A stretch of DNA of 64,000 nt from Planctomycetia bacterium (lineage in GTDB: Bacteria > Planctomycetota > Planctomycetia > Pirellulales > Thermoguttaceae), in assembly GCA_030537455.1 (NCBI GenBank), contig JAUNMR010000017.1:1-64000 (forward strand), in the 5' to 3' direction. The notes under the pieces were generated by a model. That model saw nothing but the letters and a program-made list of their open reading frames with translations. It had not been told where the DNA came from and made no database searches. The position numbers and the translations under genes are program-made. Position 1 is the first letter of the stretch, and every line of letters starts with the position of its first letter. This document shows, in pieces, positions 1-8,120 of the stretch.

Positions 1-425
1 TGAACGCTAAGCGCTAGGCGTCGGTAATAGTTGGAGTCTGTGTGAATGCCTCAACACTCAGGGAGGTATTGTAAGTCATAGGCGGAATTTGCGCTTCTGT
101 GTTCCTCGTTGGAAGCGTTCGTCAGGCTAGAGCCTGCGGTTTACACGTACGTTGGGCGGGCGACTCCGGTGATGAACGCCGTAACATAACGCAAGCGGTC
201 GTGATAGCTTTTAGTTTGTATTATCTGTGGGCTTCGACCAAGCTTAAAAAACTCTTGCGTTTCCTGAGAGGGCGTCGATTGGAAAATTAACGTTTTCAGG
301 GGAAGTTATGAAACTGCTTCTATATTACGTATCGCAGGAAAATGCAAGTTTATACTTCGAGACCGTTCTAGGAAACGTCGTGCACGTGACGACTTGCAAG
401 CGACGTCGGGTGGTTAGAGCAGACG
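1..425. other. Gene-free 5' edge of window
   Basis: No convincing gene is seen. A 63-codon frame opens with GTG at 99 and closes at 290. It has no Shine-Dalgarno sequence, its composition is biased to Arg/Leu, and it resembles no family I recognise. The stretch could hold the end of an upstream transcript or a structured RNA, but I could not match it to tmRNA, SRP RNA or RNase P signatures. Confidence 0.4.
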
Positions 426-959
426 TTATTTAATAATGTAAGCGTCGACAATTTGCCCGATGTATGCAGTGTGCGGGTCGCGATTAGCCCCTACAGCCGT
501 TCCGTCGACGTTTTCAGGATACATCTGTTTGCGAATCGTCTCCGGTAGCAACGCCAAGTTTTGGCGTTCGGTATAGAGCGTGCGACACTCCAACGTTAGC
601 GGGTATTCCTTGACGTCTGGCGTCTTAATGGCATTCGGCTCCACGAGTGTGAGACCGGCTTGCGCGACTTTGTCGACGTTATAACCAGATTGCGCGCCAC
701 ACACTCGTGTGATCAGAGGAATAGGGGCGTCCAGAGGTACGCTAATGGAGAACTCGCCGGTCGCGTCGAGAACGGCTTTTGTGTAACGACTCTCGCGAAC
801 GTACGCTACAAAGGTCCACACTCCCCAAATTACTCCGAGATTCCCCCAGCCGATGACCATCGAATTGAACTTGTCGCCCTGCGTGTTCAAAAGGATTCCA
901 CGTGGCAACGCTTTGAGTATGTGGGCAAGGTAGTCGGTAATCTGAATCCGTTCCTTCAT
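426..959 (-). CDS. Flavin reductase family protein (FMN-binding)
   Basis: 177 residues, the usual size of a flavin reductase-like FMN-binding split-barrel protein. The N-terminal part (about 15-60) has the pattern in which such proteins bind FMN (PRGILLNT, then NSMVIGWGNLGVIW), followed by a middle segment EFSISVPLDAP and the typical C-terminal IGQIVDAYI. Members reduce flavin or use bound FMN for small redox reactions; the substrate here cannot be told. The start is supported by AGGAAG just upstream of the ATG. It lies 44 nt downstream of a nitroreductase on the same strand, so the two FMN proteins probably form one transcript. Confidence 0.8.
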   Translation of the reverse strand: MKERIQITDYLAHILKALPRGILLNTQGDKFNSMVIGWGNLGVIWGVWTFVAYVRESRYTKAVLDATGEFSISVPLDAPIPLITRVCGAQSGYNVDKVAQAGLTLVEPNAIKTPDVKEYPLTLECRTLYTERQNLALLPETIRKQMYPENVDGTAVGANRDPHTAYIGQIVDAYIIK

Positions 960-1003
960 CTTCCTATCCTGTAAAACTACTCGTCTATCGTCGGTACGTG
1001 TGG

Positions 1004-1522
1004 TTAGAGGGTTCTGACAATTTCTTCCACGCTTTTCGACGCGGAATGACGCGGCGATGGATGTGAATTGTCCGCCGGGTAGCCTAGGGGCAGGAGCAGA
1101 ATAGGTTCTTCTTGACTGGGAAGATTAAAGGCGCGCGCGGTTTCAGAGTTCGGGAAGTAGTTGACCCAGCATGACCCGACGCCAAGATCCCAGGCGGCGA
1201 GCATCATGTGTGTGGCAACGATACTGACGTCCTGTTGACCTGAGAAATAAGAGTTCTCAAGAGGATTGTTCCACTGCTCGTCTTTATTGAGCGCGATTAG
1301 TAGGACGACCGGGGCATTGAATGCGCAACGCGTGAGCGCGCGAATCTTCTGAAGCGCCTCGGGGCTCTTAAGCACGTAGATTCGTTGCGGTTGATTGTTT
1401 GTCGCGGTGGGCGCTACCATGCCGGCTTCGATGATCTTATCGAGAACCTCTTGGGGAATCGGTTTCTCGGAATAAGCTCGTACGGAGTATCTGTCTTTCG
1501 CTAACTCTAAAAAATCTTTCAT
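1004..1522 (-). CDS. Nitroreductase family protein
   Basis: 172 residues, matching short NADH/FMN nitroreductase-fold proteins. The N-terminus carries the FMN-phosphate contact signature (DRYSVRAYSEKPI, residues about 10-22) and PTATNNQPQRIYV (about 39-51). The central region has DVSIVATHMMLAAWDLGVGSC, a typical helix plus cysteine/tryptophan segment of the family, and the C-terminus has LLPLGYPA. Likely reduces nitro-compounds, quinones or other small electrophiles in the cytoplasm. It is the first gene of a presumed two-gene unit with the flavin reductase downstream, and a promoter candidate lies about 120 nt upstream. Confidence 0.85.
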   Translation of the reverse strand: MKDFLELAKDRYSVRAYSEKPIPQEVLDKIIEAGMVAPTATNNQPQRIYVLKSPEALQKIRALTRCAFNAPVVLLIALNKDEQWNNPLENSYFSGQQDVSIVATHMMLAAWDLGVGSCWVNYFPNSETARAFNLPSQEEPILLLPLGYPADNSHPSPRHSASKSVEEIVRTL

Positions 1523-1639
1523 CTTCAGTTCTGCTCCGTTGTGTCTAAGAGACGAGTTGAAAAGAAGCCAAGCGCAGAAAGCCTAGCTCTTGAACATGTG
1601 TTCTGTGCTCTTGCTCTGGACTGATCCAGCGTCATTGTA

Positions 1640-1667
1640 ATTATATCTGCGATTTACCGGTAGGCAA
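1640..1667 (-). promoter_or_regulatory. Promoter candidate for the nitroreductase unit
   Basis: Read on the minus strand: TTGCCT, 16-nt spacer, TATAAT. The -10 is perfect. It would give a leader of roughly 110 nt before the nitroreductase start at 1522. Confidence 0.55.
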
Positions 1668-1697
1668 GTCGATAGGGTAGGAGCTGGGAATTATCTC

Positions 1698-1726
1698 TTG
1701 CGAAAAATCGCGTTAAATGGTAGAGT
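1698..1726 (+). promoter_or_regulatory. Promoter candidate for the 1816-5136 gene
   Basis: TTGCGA, 17-nt spacer, TAGAGT, about 90 nt before the preferred ATG at 1816. It diverges from the nitroreductase promoter at 1640-1667. Confidence 0.4.
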
Positions 1727-1815
1727 AAAGGCGAATCCGCGTTGCGATTTCGCGACGCTTAGACTGTATGGACGCAGTACGATTCTTTGTGACTTGGAGT
1801 CCTATCGTAATAATT

Positions 1816-4800
1816 ATGAGACGCGTTAATCTTTGCCCGTCACACGCTTGTATCATTTACGCGCTCGCGCTGTTCCTTTGCGCGACGTGCGTCTTTGCAC
1901 AAGATCGGGACAGACCAAGCGGCTTCACCGGCTATCTTCTTGACTCTACCGGGTTGGATACGGAATTGCGCGAGCCATCGTGGCGTGAGGATTTCGAAAC
2001 CAATGGCGTGAGTTGGCGATTTCTCTATCAGGACGGCGCTGTTAAGATTCAGAAGCATTCTCGTGTCGACGACTGCGCTCAGGAGGGTGAACGCTCCGAA
2101 TATATTCAGTATCAAGTAGAAACGCCCGGGGTTGTTGTGCTTGGTCATTATGTCGACTACCCCTGTGCTTATGGCGAGGCGGATCCTTCCGTCTGGATTC
2201 GTAGTGATCGTCCCGGGGCGTCTCTCGCGGCTCTTGTTGTCTTTCCCAATTCGTTACGACCCGATACGGATCGTCCCATTACCGCGATCGTGACAGGGCA
2301 AACCTATGTGAAAACCGGCGAATGGCAACAGTTACAATTCAGTCAAGGGTTCGACAAGGGGCTCGAAGAGGTCGTGCAAGCGATCCGAGGCGAACATAAA
2401 CTGCATGTCGATGCCGAACAAGCGTATATTCGCCAAATTCTTGTGATTAGCGAAGCGCGTTCCGGTCGTTACTCTTTTTGGCTTGACAATCTCACCGTCA
2501 CCGAGCACGTACGTCCGGATCTCGAGACGCTCAAAAGATCGGAACGCGCGGGTACGTTCGACCCTGTCAATCTTTTGGGTCAACGATTGTTCTTATCAAA
2601 GACCCCTATCTTTGGTTACGACCTCAACGCCGACTCCGATCTCTATGGTAAAGAACCCTTTGGTATCGACACGAAACTAGCGGAAGAAAAAACTCGTAAA
2701 GCGTTAAAATTCGGCGATGAAGTCTCACGCCCTAACCTCAACGTCTCGACGCGATCTTCTCTCCAGCCGATTGCCAGCGACATTGAACCACACGGCAGCG
2801 TCGGTCAGGTCGACTTTGTACAGGACTCGCTCTCGTCTGCGGAACGTGTTTCAAACGCGGCGTTTAGCGTTAGTGAGGCGTTGGCAAGCGACGCCTTTGA
2901 CGCGCCAGATGAGGACGACGCGCTCATTGTCGGTAGCGGTACGCTTAGCGACCCGGAAGACGCCATTACAGAAGCCTTCGTCGGTCAAGACGGTAAATTA
3001 GTCGCCAACGTTCACTTTAAAAACGGTATTTTAGAGTCAGTTCCTGACGGTAAGGCCTATTCTATTCGCGCTATTGAGTATCAAGGCGAGTCCTTTGAAT
3101 TCCTCAAGAACCTTGGCTTTAACGCCGTGTGGATGCACAATCCGCCCGACGCCGGTCAATTACAAGAGGCTAATAACGTAGGAATATGGATCATCGCGCC
3201 GCCGCCTTATACCGCTGAACAGACTATCAGTCAAAATCAATGGAACGCCTACAAAGCGTCTGTGAAGCGCTCCCGTCCCGAGGAGGCGTCCCTACTCTAT
3301 GTCGCCGCTAAGCCGCAGAATTACGAAGAACGACAAATTGAACGCGCAAACGTCTTCGGCGGTGCGCGCGCTAGCTCCGCATATGACCCCGTCCTCATGT
3401 GGAATGTTGGCGCTAGTATGGAGAGAAAGGATCTGGAACTCTTTAAAGCCAGAGTCGATCGTATTCGCGCGCTTGACCCGCTAAATCGCCCGCTGATCGG
3501 TTCGGTGTACTCTTCTATCAACGATTATCTACAAGACGGTCGACTCGACGTCGCACTTCTGGATCGTACCCCGCTATTGACCTCGCTCGATATGAACGAC
3601 TATGCACAGTGGCTCGTACGATATAAACGACTGTCCACCAATTCGCGACCCGTCTTCTGGAATACAATTCAGACCCAATGCGATCCATCGGCGACCTTGC
3701 AACGTCAATATTTCGGCGAGGTGGACGAATCGCCTGGCGTGGCGTCATATGAACAGATCCGACAGTTGGTACGCTTGTCGATGTTTGCGGAATGCCACGG
3801 GCTGCTTTTTAAGTCCTACTCGCGTCTCGACTCCAAGGATCTTAAGACACAATATCGAGCGCAGGCGCTGGAACTGATAAATCTTGAACTGCAATTAATT
3901 CAGCCTTGGTTTACGATGGGCAAACCAGACGAATCGTTCGTCTCCACAACTTCGCCGACTCTTGGCGCAATTACCTCGCGTACCAAGCGTTCGATTCTCG
4001 TGACGCCCGTGTCGATTGCGCCGAACAATCAATATGTCATGGGTTCCGACGCGACGACTTCTTGGTCCGGGCTTGTCGCCACTCGCGAGGGCTACTCTCC
4101 CGATCTTCTTACGCCCGGCGCGTTGCGTAAGGTAAACGCTAAACGTCGTGCCGGAGGGTCGTATTTTACCGTCGAACAAGCGTCGCTGGAGTCGTTGCTG
4201 TTCTTTACGCAGTCCGACGCAATGAGCCAAAAGACCGCGGAACGCGCGCCCCTTTTTGGCAAACGTATGGCGACCCTCGCGATTGGTCTTGCAAAGAAAC
4301 GTGTCGACCTCTATGAACAAACGGTTTATCGTTTGAAATACATTGAAGAGCACGGGTATTTCCCGAAGTCTGCGCCGTCTGCGCCCTCTCAAACGGACGT
4401 AGTCTCGCGCGCTGAGGCGCTCATTGCTCAGGCGGAAACGTTTTTGGCGCGCGGAGACGCCTCTGAAGCGTATCTCACCGCAGAAAAATCGACGCGACAG
4501 ATCCGTGAAATCGAACGACAATACTGGACGACCGCAACTCAAAACGAAGTGGCGCGACCTGTCACGCCGTTGTCGACTTCCTTTTACGATATGCCGGAAT
4601 ATCTCGAACTCTATGACAAATTACTTTCCGGTCGACTTCGTCCCAGCACCATTAACCTCATTAATGGCGGCGATATGGAGAACACTGCCTACTGGAATCA
4701 GTCCGGTTGGTTTTACTACACAGAATACTCTGACTCCCTAGAGCAAAACGTTACTTTCGACACGATTTCTGCACATGGAGGTCAGCGCGGTCTGCACATT

Positions 4801-5136
4801 CAAGTCGGCGTTAAGGCTCAGTCTCTCGCGCCTAGCGAAGTAGAGACGCCTTTGGTCTTTATTGAGGTACCGATCCAGAGCCAGGTAGGGCGTCTTGTCT
4901 GCATCCAGGGGTGGATTAAGATTCCTAAAAAGATAGAAAATTCCGTGGACGGTCTGGAAATCTACGATAATCAGGGCGGTCGTGCGCTTGGTCTGCGTTT
5001 TACCGAAGCGACCGACTGGAAACGGTTTGCCTTTTATCGTGTGATTACCAACCAGGGCGTTGCGCGTCTGCGCTTTGCGTTCAGTGGCGTCGGAGAAGTC
5101 TACCTTGACGACGTCGGCGCATACGTTGTGGAGTAG
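1816..5136 (+). CDS. Giant secreted protein of unknown function
   Basis: About 1,106 residues from the preferred ATG at 1816. An in-frame ATG at 1768 would add 16 residues ahead of the signal peptide and is less likely. The N-terminus (MRRVNL, then a hydrophobic stretch ending CVFAQ) is a signal peptide. Residues about 30-240 look like a beta-sandwich carbohydrate-binding-like domain (DFETNGVSWRF, SFWLDNLTV). The middle (about 410-700) resembles a TIM-barrel glycosidase-like fold (FLKNLGFNAVWMHNPP, PLNRPLIGSVYSS), but I cannot identify catalytic acids with confidence. A helical segment at about 850-910 is followed by a second beta-sandwich ending VYLDDVGAYV. Function unknown; a cell-envelope or glycan-related role is an inference. 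Confidence 0.75.
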   Translation: MRRVNLCPSHACIIYALALFLCATCVFAQDRDRPSGFTGYLLDSTGLDTELREPSWREDFETNGVSWRFLYQDGAVKIQKHSRVDDCAQEGERSEYIQYQVETPGVVVLGHYVDYPCAYGEADPSVWIRSDRPGASLAALVVFPNSLRPDTDRPITAIVTGQTYVKTGEWQQLQFSQGFDKGLEEVVQAIRGEHKLHVDAEQAYIRQILVISEARSGRYSFWLDNLTVTEHVRPDLETLKRSERAGTFDPVNLLGQRLFLSKTPIFGYDLNADSDLYGKEPFGIDTKLAEEKTRKALKFGDEVSRPNLNVSTRSSLQPIASDIEPHGSVGQVDFVQDSLSSAERVSNAAFSVSEALASDAFDAPDEDDALIVGSGTLSDPEDAITEAFVGQDGKLVANVHFKNGILESVPDGKAYSIRAIEYQGESFEFLKNLGFNAVWMHNPPDAGQLQEANNVGIWIIAPPPYTAEQTISQNQWNAYKASVKRSRPEEASLLYVAAKPQNYEERQIERANVFGGARASSAYDPVLMWNVGASMERKDLELFKARVDRIRALDPLNRPLIGSVYSSINDYLQDGRLDVALLDRTPLLTSLDMNDYAQWLVRYKRLSTNSRPVFWNTIQTQCDPSATLQRQYFGEVDESPGVASYEQIRQLVRLSMFAECHGLLFKSYSRLDSKDLKTQYRAQALELINLELQLIQPWFTMGKPDESFVSTTSPTLGAITSRTKRSILVTPVSIAPNNQYVMGSDATTSWSGLVATREGYSPDLLTPGALRKVNAKRRAGGSYFTVEQASLESLLFFTQSDAMSQKTAERAPLFGKRMATLAIGLAKKRVDLYEQTVYRLKYIEEHGYFPKSAPSAPSQTDVVSRAEALIAQAETFLARGDASEAYLTAEKSTRQIREIERQYWTTATQNEVARPVTPLSTSFYDMPEYLELYDKLLSGRLRPSTINLINGGDMENTAYWNQSGWFYYTEYSDSLEQNVTFDTISAHGGQRGLHIQVGVKAQSLAPSEVETPLVFIEVPIQSQVGRLVCIQGWIKIPKKIENSVDGLEIYDNQGGRALGLRFTEATDWKRFAFYRVITNQGVARLRFAFSGVGEVYLDDVGAYVVE

Positions 5137-5211
5137 GCGCGGTCTGCCGTCGCTTGAACGTTAGCGAGTGTTTTAAAAAACCTATTTTCTTGTTTGCGTC
5201 TGTTTAGGCGC

Positions 5212-5240
5212 TTGTTGAATGGCGTTTATGTCGATACAAT
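5212..5240 (+). promoter_or_regulatory. Promoter candidate for ilvE
   Basis: TTGTTG, 17-nt spacer, TACAAT, about 90 nt upstream of the ilvE start. Confidence 0.5.
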
Positions 5241-5331
5241 AAATCATGAAAGCGCATAGCTCGCGCGCACGACGGGTCGTCGACGCCGGTTTGCGTTTGA
5301 CTCGTGTTTTTTGCGAGACGAAAGGCTAATT

Positions 5332-6201
5332 ATGTCGATTAAAATTTTTATGAACGGTCAGTTGGTTGACCGCGAAGACGCTAAAGTTAGCGTTTTTGAT
5401 CATGGATTTTTATATGGCGACGGTGTGTTCGAAGGAATTCGCGTCTATAACGGGAAGATCTTCCGCGAAAAGCAACACATCGACCGTTTGTGGGACTCGG
5501 CAAAGACTCTTGATATCACGATTCCGATGACGAAGGAAGAGGTGATCGAGGCGATTTATGCGACTGTACGCGCGAATAACTTCACCGACGCCTACATTCG
5601 CTTGATTGTTACACGCGGCGAGGGCACCCTTGGTCTTGACGCGAATCTCTGTCACGACCCGTTGGTTGTGGTGATCGCTCAGGCGCTTTCTCTTTACTCC
5701 GCCGACTTCTACGAAAAAGGTATTAAAATCGTCACGGCCAGTACGATTCGCAATCCTTCCGACTCCATCAATCCTCGTGTTAAATCCTTGAATTATCTCA
5801 ATAACATCATGGCGAAGATTGAAGCATACTACGCCGGATGTGAAGAGGCTCTTATGCTCAATCACAAGGGCGACGTGGCGGAATGTACCGGCGATAATAT
5901 CTTTATCGTTAAGAATGGCAAGTTGCGCACACCGCCGATCAATGCGTGTATTCTCGAAGGCGTTACACGTAACGTCGTTCTTGAAATCTGCCAGGAACTC
6001 GGGCTGGAAGCGAGCGAAACCGCTTTCACGCGCCATGACGTCTATACCGCCGACGAGTGTTTCCTGACCGGTAGCGCCGCGGAACTTATTCCAGTGGTCG
6101 GCGTCGACGGTCGCGCCATTGGCGACGGTAAGCCCGGTCCGATTACGCGCCGTATCCTTTCGGCCTTTGGCGATTTCGTTAAGAAAGACGGACAACGTTA
6201 A
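5332..6201 (+). CDS. ilvE: Branched-chain amino acid aminotransferase (class IV)
   Basis: 289 residues from ATG 5332, chosen because AAAGG sits just upstream and MSIKIFMNG is the typical family start; an ATG at 5311 would add seven residues. Fold-type IV PLP aminotransferase: DHGFLYGDGVFEGIRVY (about 23-39) is the hallmark N-terminal motif. The PLP lysine is most likely K151 in RVKSLNYLNN, and the cofactor region ECTGDNIFIV and the loop ILEGVTRNVVLEI follow. It interconverts Leu/Ile/Val and their 2-oxo acids. D-amino acid aminotransferase or aminodeoxychorismate lyase are related alternatives, but motif spacing favours IlvE. A shikimate kinase gene follows after about 115 nt. Confidence 0.85.
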   Translation: MSIKIFMNGQLVDREDAKVSVFDHGFLYGDGVFEGIRVYNGKIFREKQHIDRLWDSAKTLDITIPMTKEEVIEAIYATVRANNFTDAYIRLIVTRGEGTLGLDANLCHDPLVVVIAQALSLYSADFYEKGIKIVTASTIRNPSDSINPRVKSLNYLNNIMAKIEAYYAGCEEALMLNHKGDVAECTGDNIFIVKNGKLRTPPINACILEGVTRNVVLEICQELGLEASETAFTRHDVYTADECFLTGSAAELIPVVGVDGRAIGDGKPGPITRRILSAFGDFVKKDGQR

Positions 6202-6315
6202 TTGTCCCTATTCATGACGAATTTGTCGAGATTTTCGGCGACGTCATAGCTCTGCGCCGTGACTGTCGCCTTTTTTGTCATTATGTTATCTTGACGTTTC
6301 AAGGAGTCGATTTGA

Positions 6316-6876
6316 TTGAACGCTACGTTACCGAAGAATAAAATCGCTTTGATCGGTTATCGCGCGGTTGGTAAAACGACAATCTCCTCTGCACTGGCGA
6401 CTATACTGGAAATCGATGAGGTCGACAGCGACGTCTTGATTGAACGTCAGACCGGTAAAACCATTGCTGCGATCTTTGCGGAGCTGGGCGAACACGTCTT
6501 TCGTGACCTTGAGGAAAACATACTGGCGGAAATTCTCGCCTGTGACTCCAATCTTATCGTCTCAACCGGCGGCGGCGCTCCCCTGCGTGAACGCACTCGC
6601 GAACGTCTGCGTGATAATTCGATCGTCGTGTGGTTGACCGCTACTCCGGAAACAATCGCTAGGCGTATGCACGGCGACGCCGCCACGCGCGAGCGACGAC
6701 CCGCGCTCACTGCTAATAGTTCGCCCTTCGAGGAGGTTCGACGCGTGCTGACCGCGCGCGAGCCGATTTATGCCGCTGCTAGTCGGCTTATCGTCGACAC
6801 GGAAGGCAAACGCCCGGATGAAATTGCTAACGAGATTGCGCAAATGGCTATCGCCGCCGGGTTTGCGAAACGATAA
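6316..6876 (+). CDS. aroK: Shikimate kinase
   Basis: 186 residues, normal for the family. P-loop GYRAVGKTT at about 14-22, the shikimate-binding DSDVLIERQTG (about 38-48), the STGGGAPLR motif around residue 81, and a lid region with RERRPAL. It phosphorylates shikimate to shikimate-3-phosphate in the chorismate pathway. The start is TTG at 6316, preceded by a strong AAGGAG at 6301-6306 with 9-nt spacing. No in-frame ATG fits, because the P-loop begins within about 14 codons. Confidence 0.9.
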   Translation: MNATLPKNKIALIGYRAVGKTTISSALATILEIDEVDSDVLIERQTGKTIAAIFAELGEHVFRDLEENILAEILACDSNLIVSTGGGAPLRERTRERLRDNSIVVWLTATPETIARRMHGDAATRERRPALTANSSPFEEVRRVLTAREPIYAAASRLIVDTEGKRPDEIANEIAQMAIAAGFAKR

Positions 6877-6948
6877 CGCTCTAACGGCTCGTTTTATACG
6901 CTCCTGCCTCACTCTTTCCACTCTAGGTATCGATTTAGAACGCCGATT

Positions 6949-8007
6949 ATGCCGCCGTCTCCATTCTTATCACGCTATTTTCTCAATTGGGTCATGACAA
7001 AAACGCTTAGCAATGCCCAAAGCGTTGCCACACAAGAGATTAAACGTCGGCTCGATTCTGGCGATCTGGGCAATTACGAAGGCGTGCTTTTTAAGGACGC
7101 GTTTAGATCCGGTTGTCAGTCTAGCGCGGAGTCGGCGCCACATTATCATCTCGGCGTTGTCGCCTCGCAGCAGAGTGAACTTGTCGGACTCATTGATAAG
7201 CTCGGCGTTTTCAAGTCGACCCATTTCGACCAATTGACCTATTGGTCCGGGCAATGGCGCAATTGCAATATTATTATGCTTGCCACCGGAGACGGTTTGG
7301 CGGCGTCGAGACTCGGTACGATCGATATGATTCTCCGTTTTATGCCCGAGAGAATTGTGTCTATTGGATTTGCAACGCCTCTGACAGATCGTCTCCCTCC
7401 CGGCGCGCTTCTTGCGCCACAACGTCTCATTCAAGAGAACGGGGAATCTCTTCCGCTCTTTGACGACCCAACGCTCGCAGAGACTGCGACTGACCAGGAA
7501 CAGCCGCTTAGAGTCGATACGCCTCTTGACGCGACGTCCAATTTTCCAGAACAGACGTGCGAAGAATCGTTAGTTGCGCCGACTCCATCTGCGGAACTTC
7601 TGGAAAAATCGCGTGACTTTTTGCAACGCTTTTCTACAGGCGCCCTCGTGAGCGTCGAGAAGAAGCAGGGTTCTAAGAGTACTGCTCGCGAATTTGTCGT
7701 CGCCGACGCCGTTGCATATGACCACAGCGCTTGGGGCGTTGCAGAGGCGTGTCGCTCGCACAATGTGCCTTTTTTGACCTTGCGTGCCGCATATGACCCA
7801 CAGGGCGAAGCGAAGAGCCAGGAAGCGCTTCAGGTCGCGCGTGAGTCAAAGAGCATCGCGTGGAAACTCGGCGCCTTTTTGGGAGCGACGTCAAAACGTC
7901 CTCAAACGGTTCTCGATCTGATCGATCTGAAAACGCGCGCTATTGCCAATGCCGATAAACTTGCCGACGCCGCGATCTCACTGCTAAATATCTGCGCCGG
8001 CAAATGA
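6949..8007 (+). CDS. Nucleoside phosphorylase-like protein (PNP/MTAN superfamily)
   Basis: 352 residues from ATG 6949, or 337 from ATG 6994; neither has a clear Shine-Dalgarno. The core resembles the phosphorylase superfamily that includes MTA/SAH nucleosidase and futalosine hydrolase: HYHLGVVASQQSE opens the first strand (about 65-77), MLATGDGLAASRLGT (about 109-123) matches the phosphate/ribose glycine loop, and FVVADAVAYDHSAWGVAEAC (about 249-268) carries an Asp in the position of the purine-contacting acid. A low-complexity acidic insertion (about 170-225) splits the domain and is unusual. The reaction is not assignable; futalosine hydrolase is one possibility. Confidence 0.65.
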   Translation: MPPSPFLSRYFLNWVMTKTLSNAQSVATQEIKRRLDSGDLGNYEGVLFKDAFRSGCQSSAESAPHYHLGVVASQQSELVGLIDKLGVFKSTHFDQLTYWSGQWRNCNIIMLATGDGLAASRLGTIDMILRFMPERIVSIGFATPLTDRLPPGALLAPQRLIQENGESLPLFDDPTLAETATDQEQPLRVDTPLDATSNFPEQTCEESLVAPTPSAELLEKSRDFLQRFSTGALVSVEKKQGSKSTAREFVVADAVAYDHSAWGVAEACRSHNVPFLTLRAAYDPQGEAKSQEALQVARESKSIAWKLGAFLGATSKRPQTVLDLIDLKTRAIANADKLADAAISLLNICAGK

Positions 8008-8120
8008 CCACCGTGACGCTATGCGTCTTTCCCCCTCTCGATTCGCACGCCAACCCGTTAACAGGCGTTAATATTTGTTGCGCCGGTCGAAGAAATCGAC
8101 CACGTCGAAAAGGTTTGTAG

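Noticed and set aside
99..290. 63-codon frame starting GTG at 99
   Set aside because: No Shine-Dalgarno, biased composition, no resemblance to a family; kept only as a remark in the gene-free edge region.
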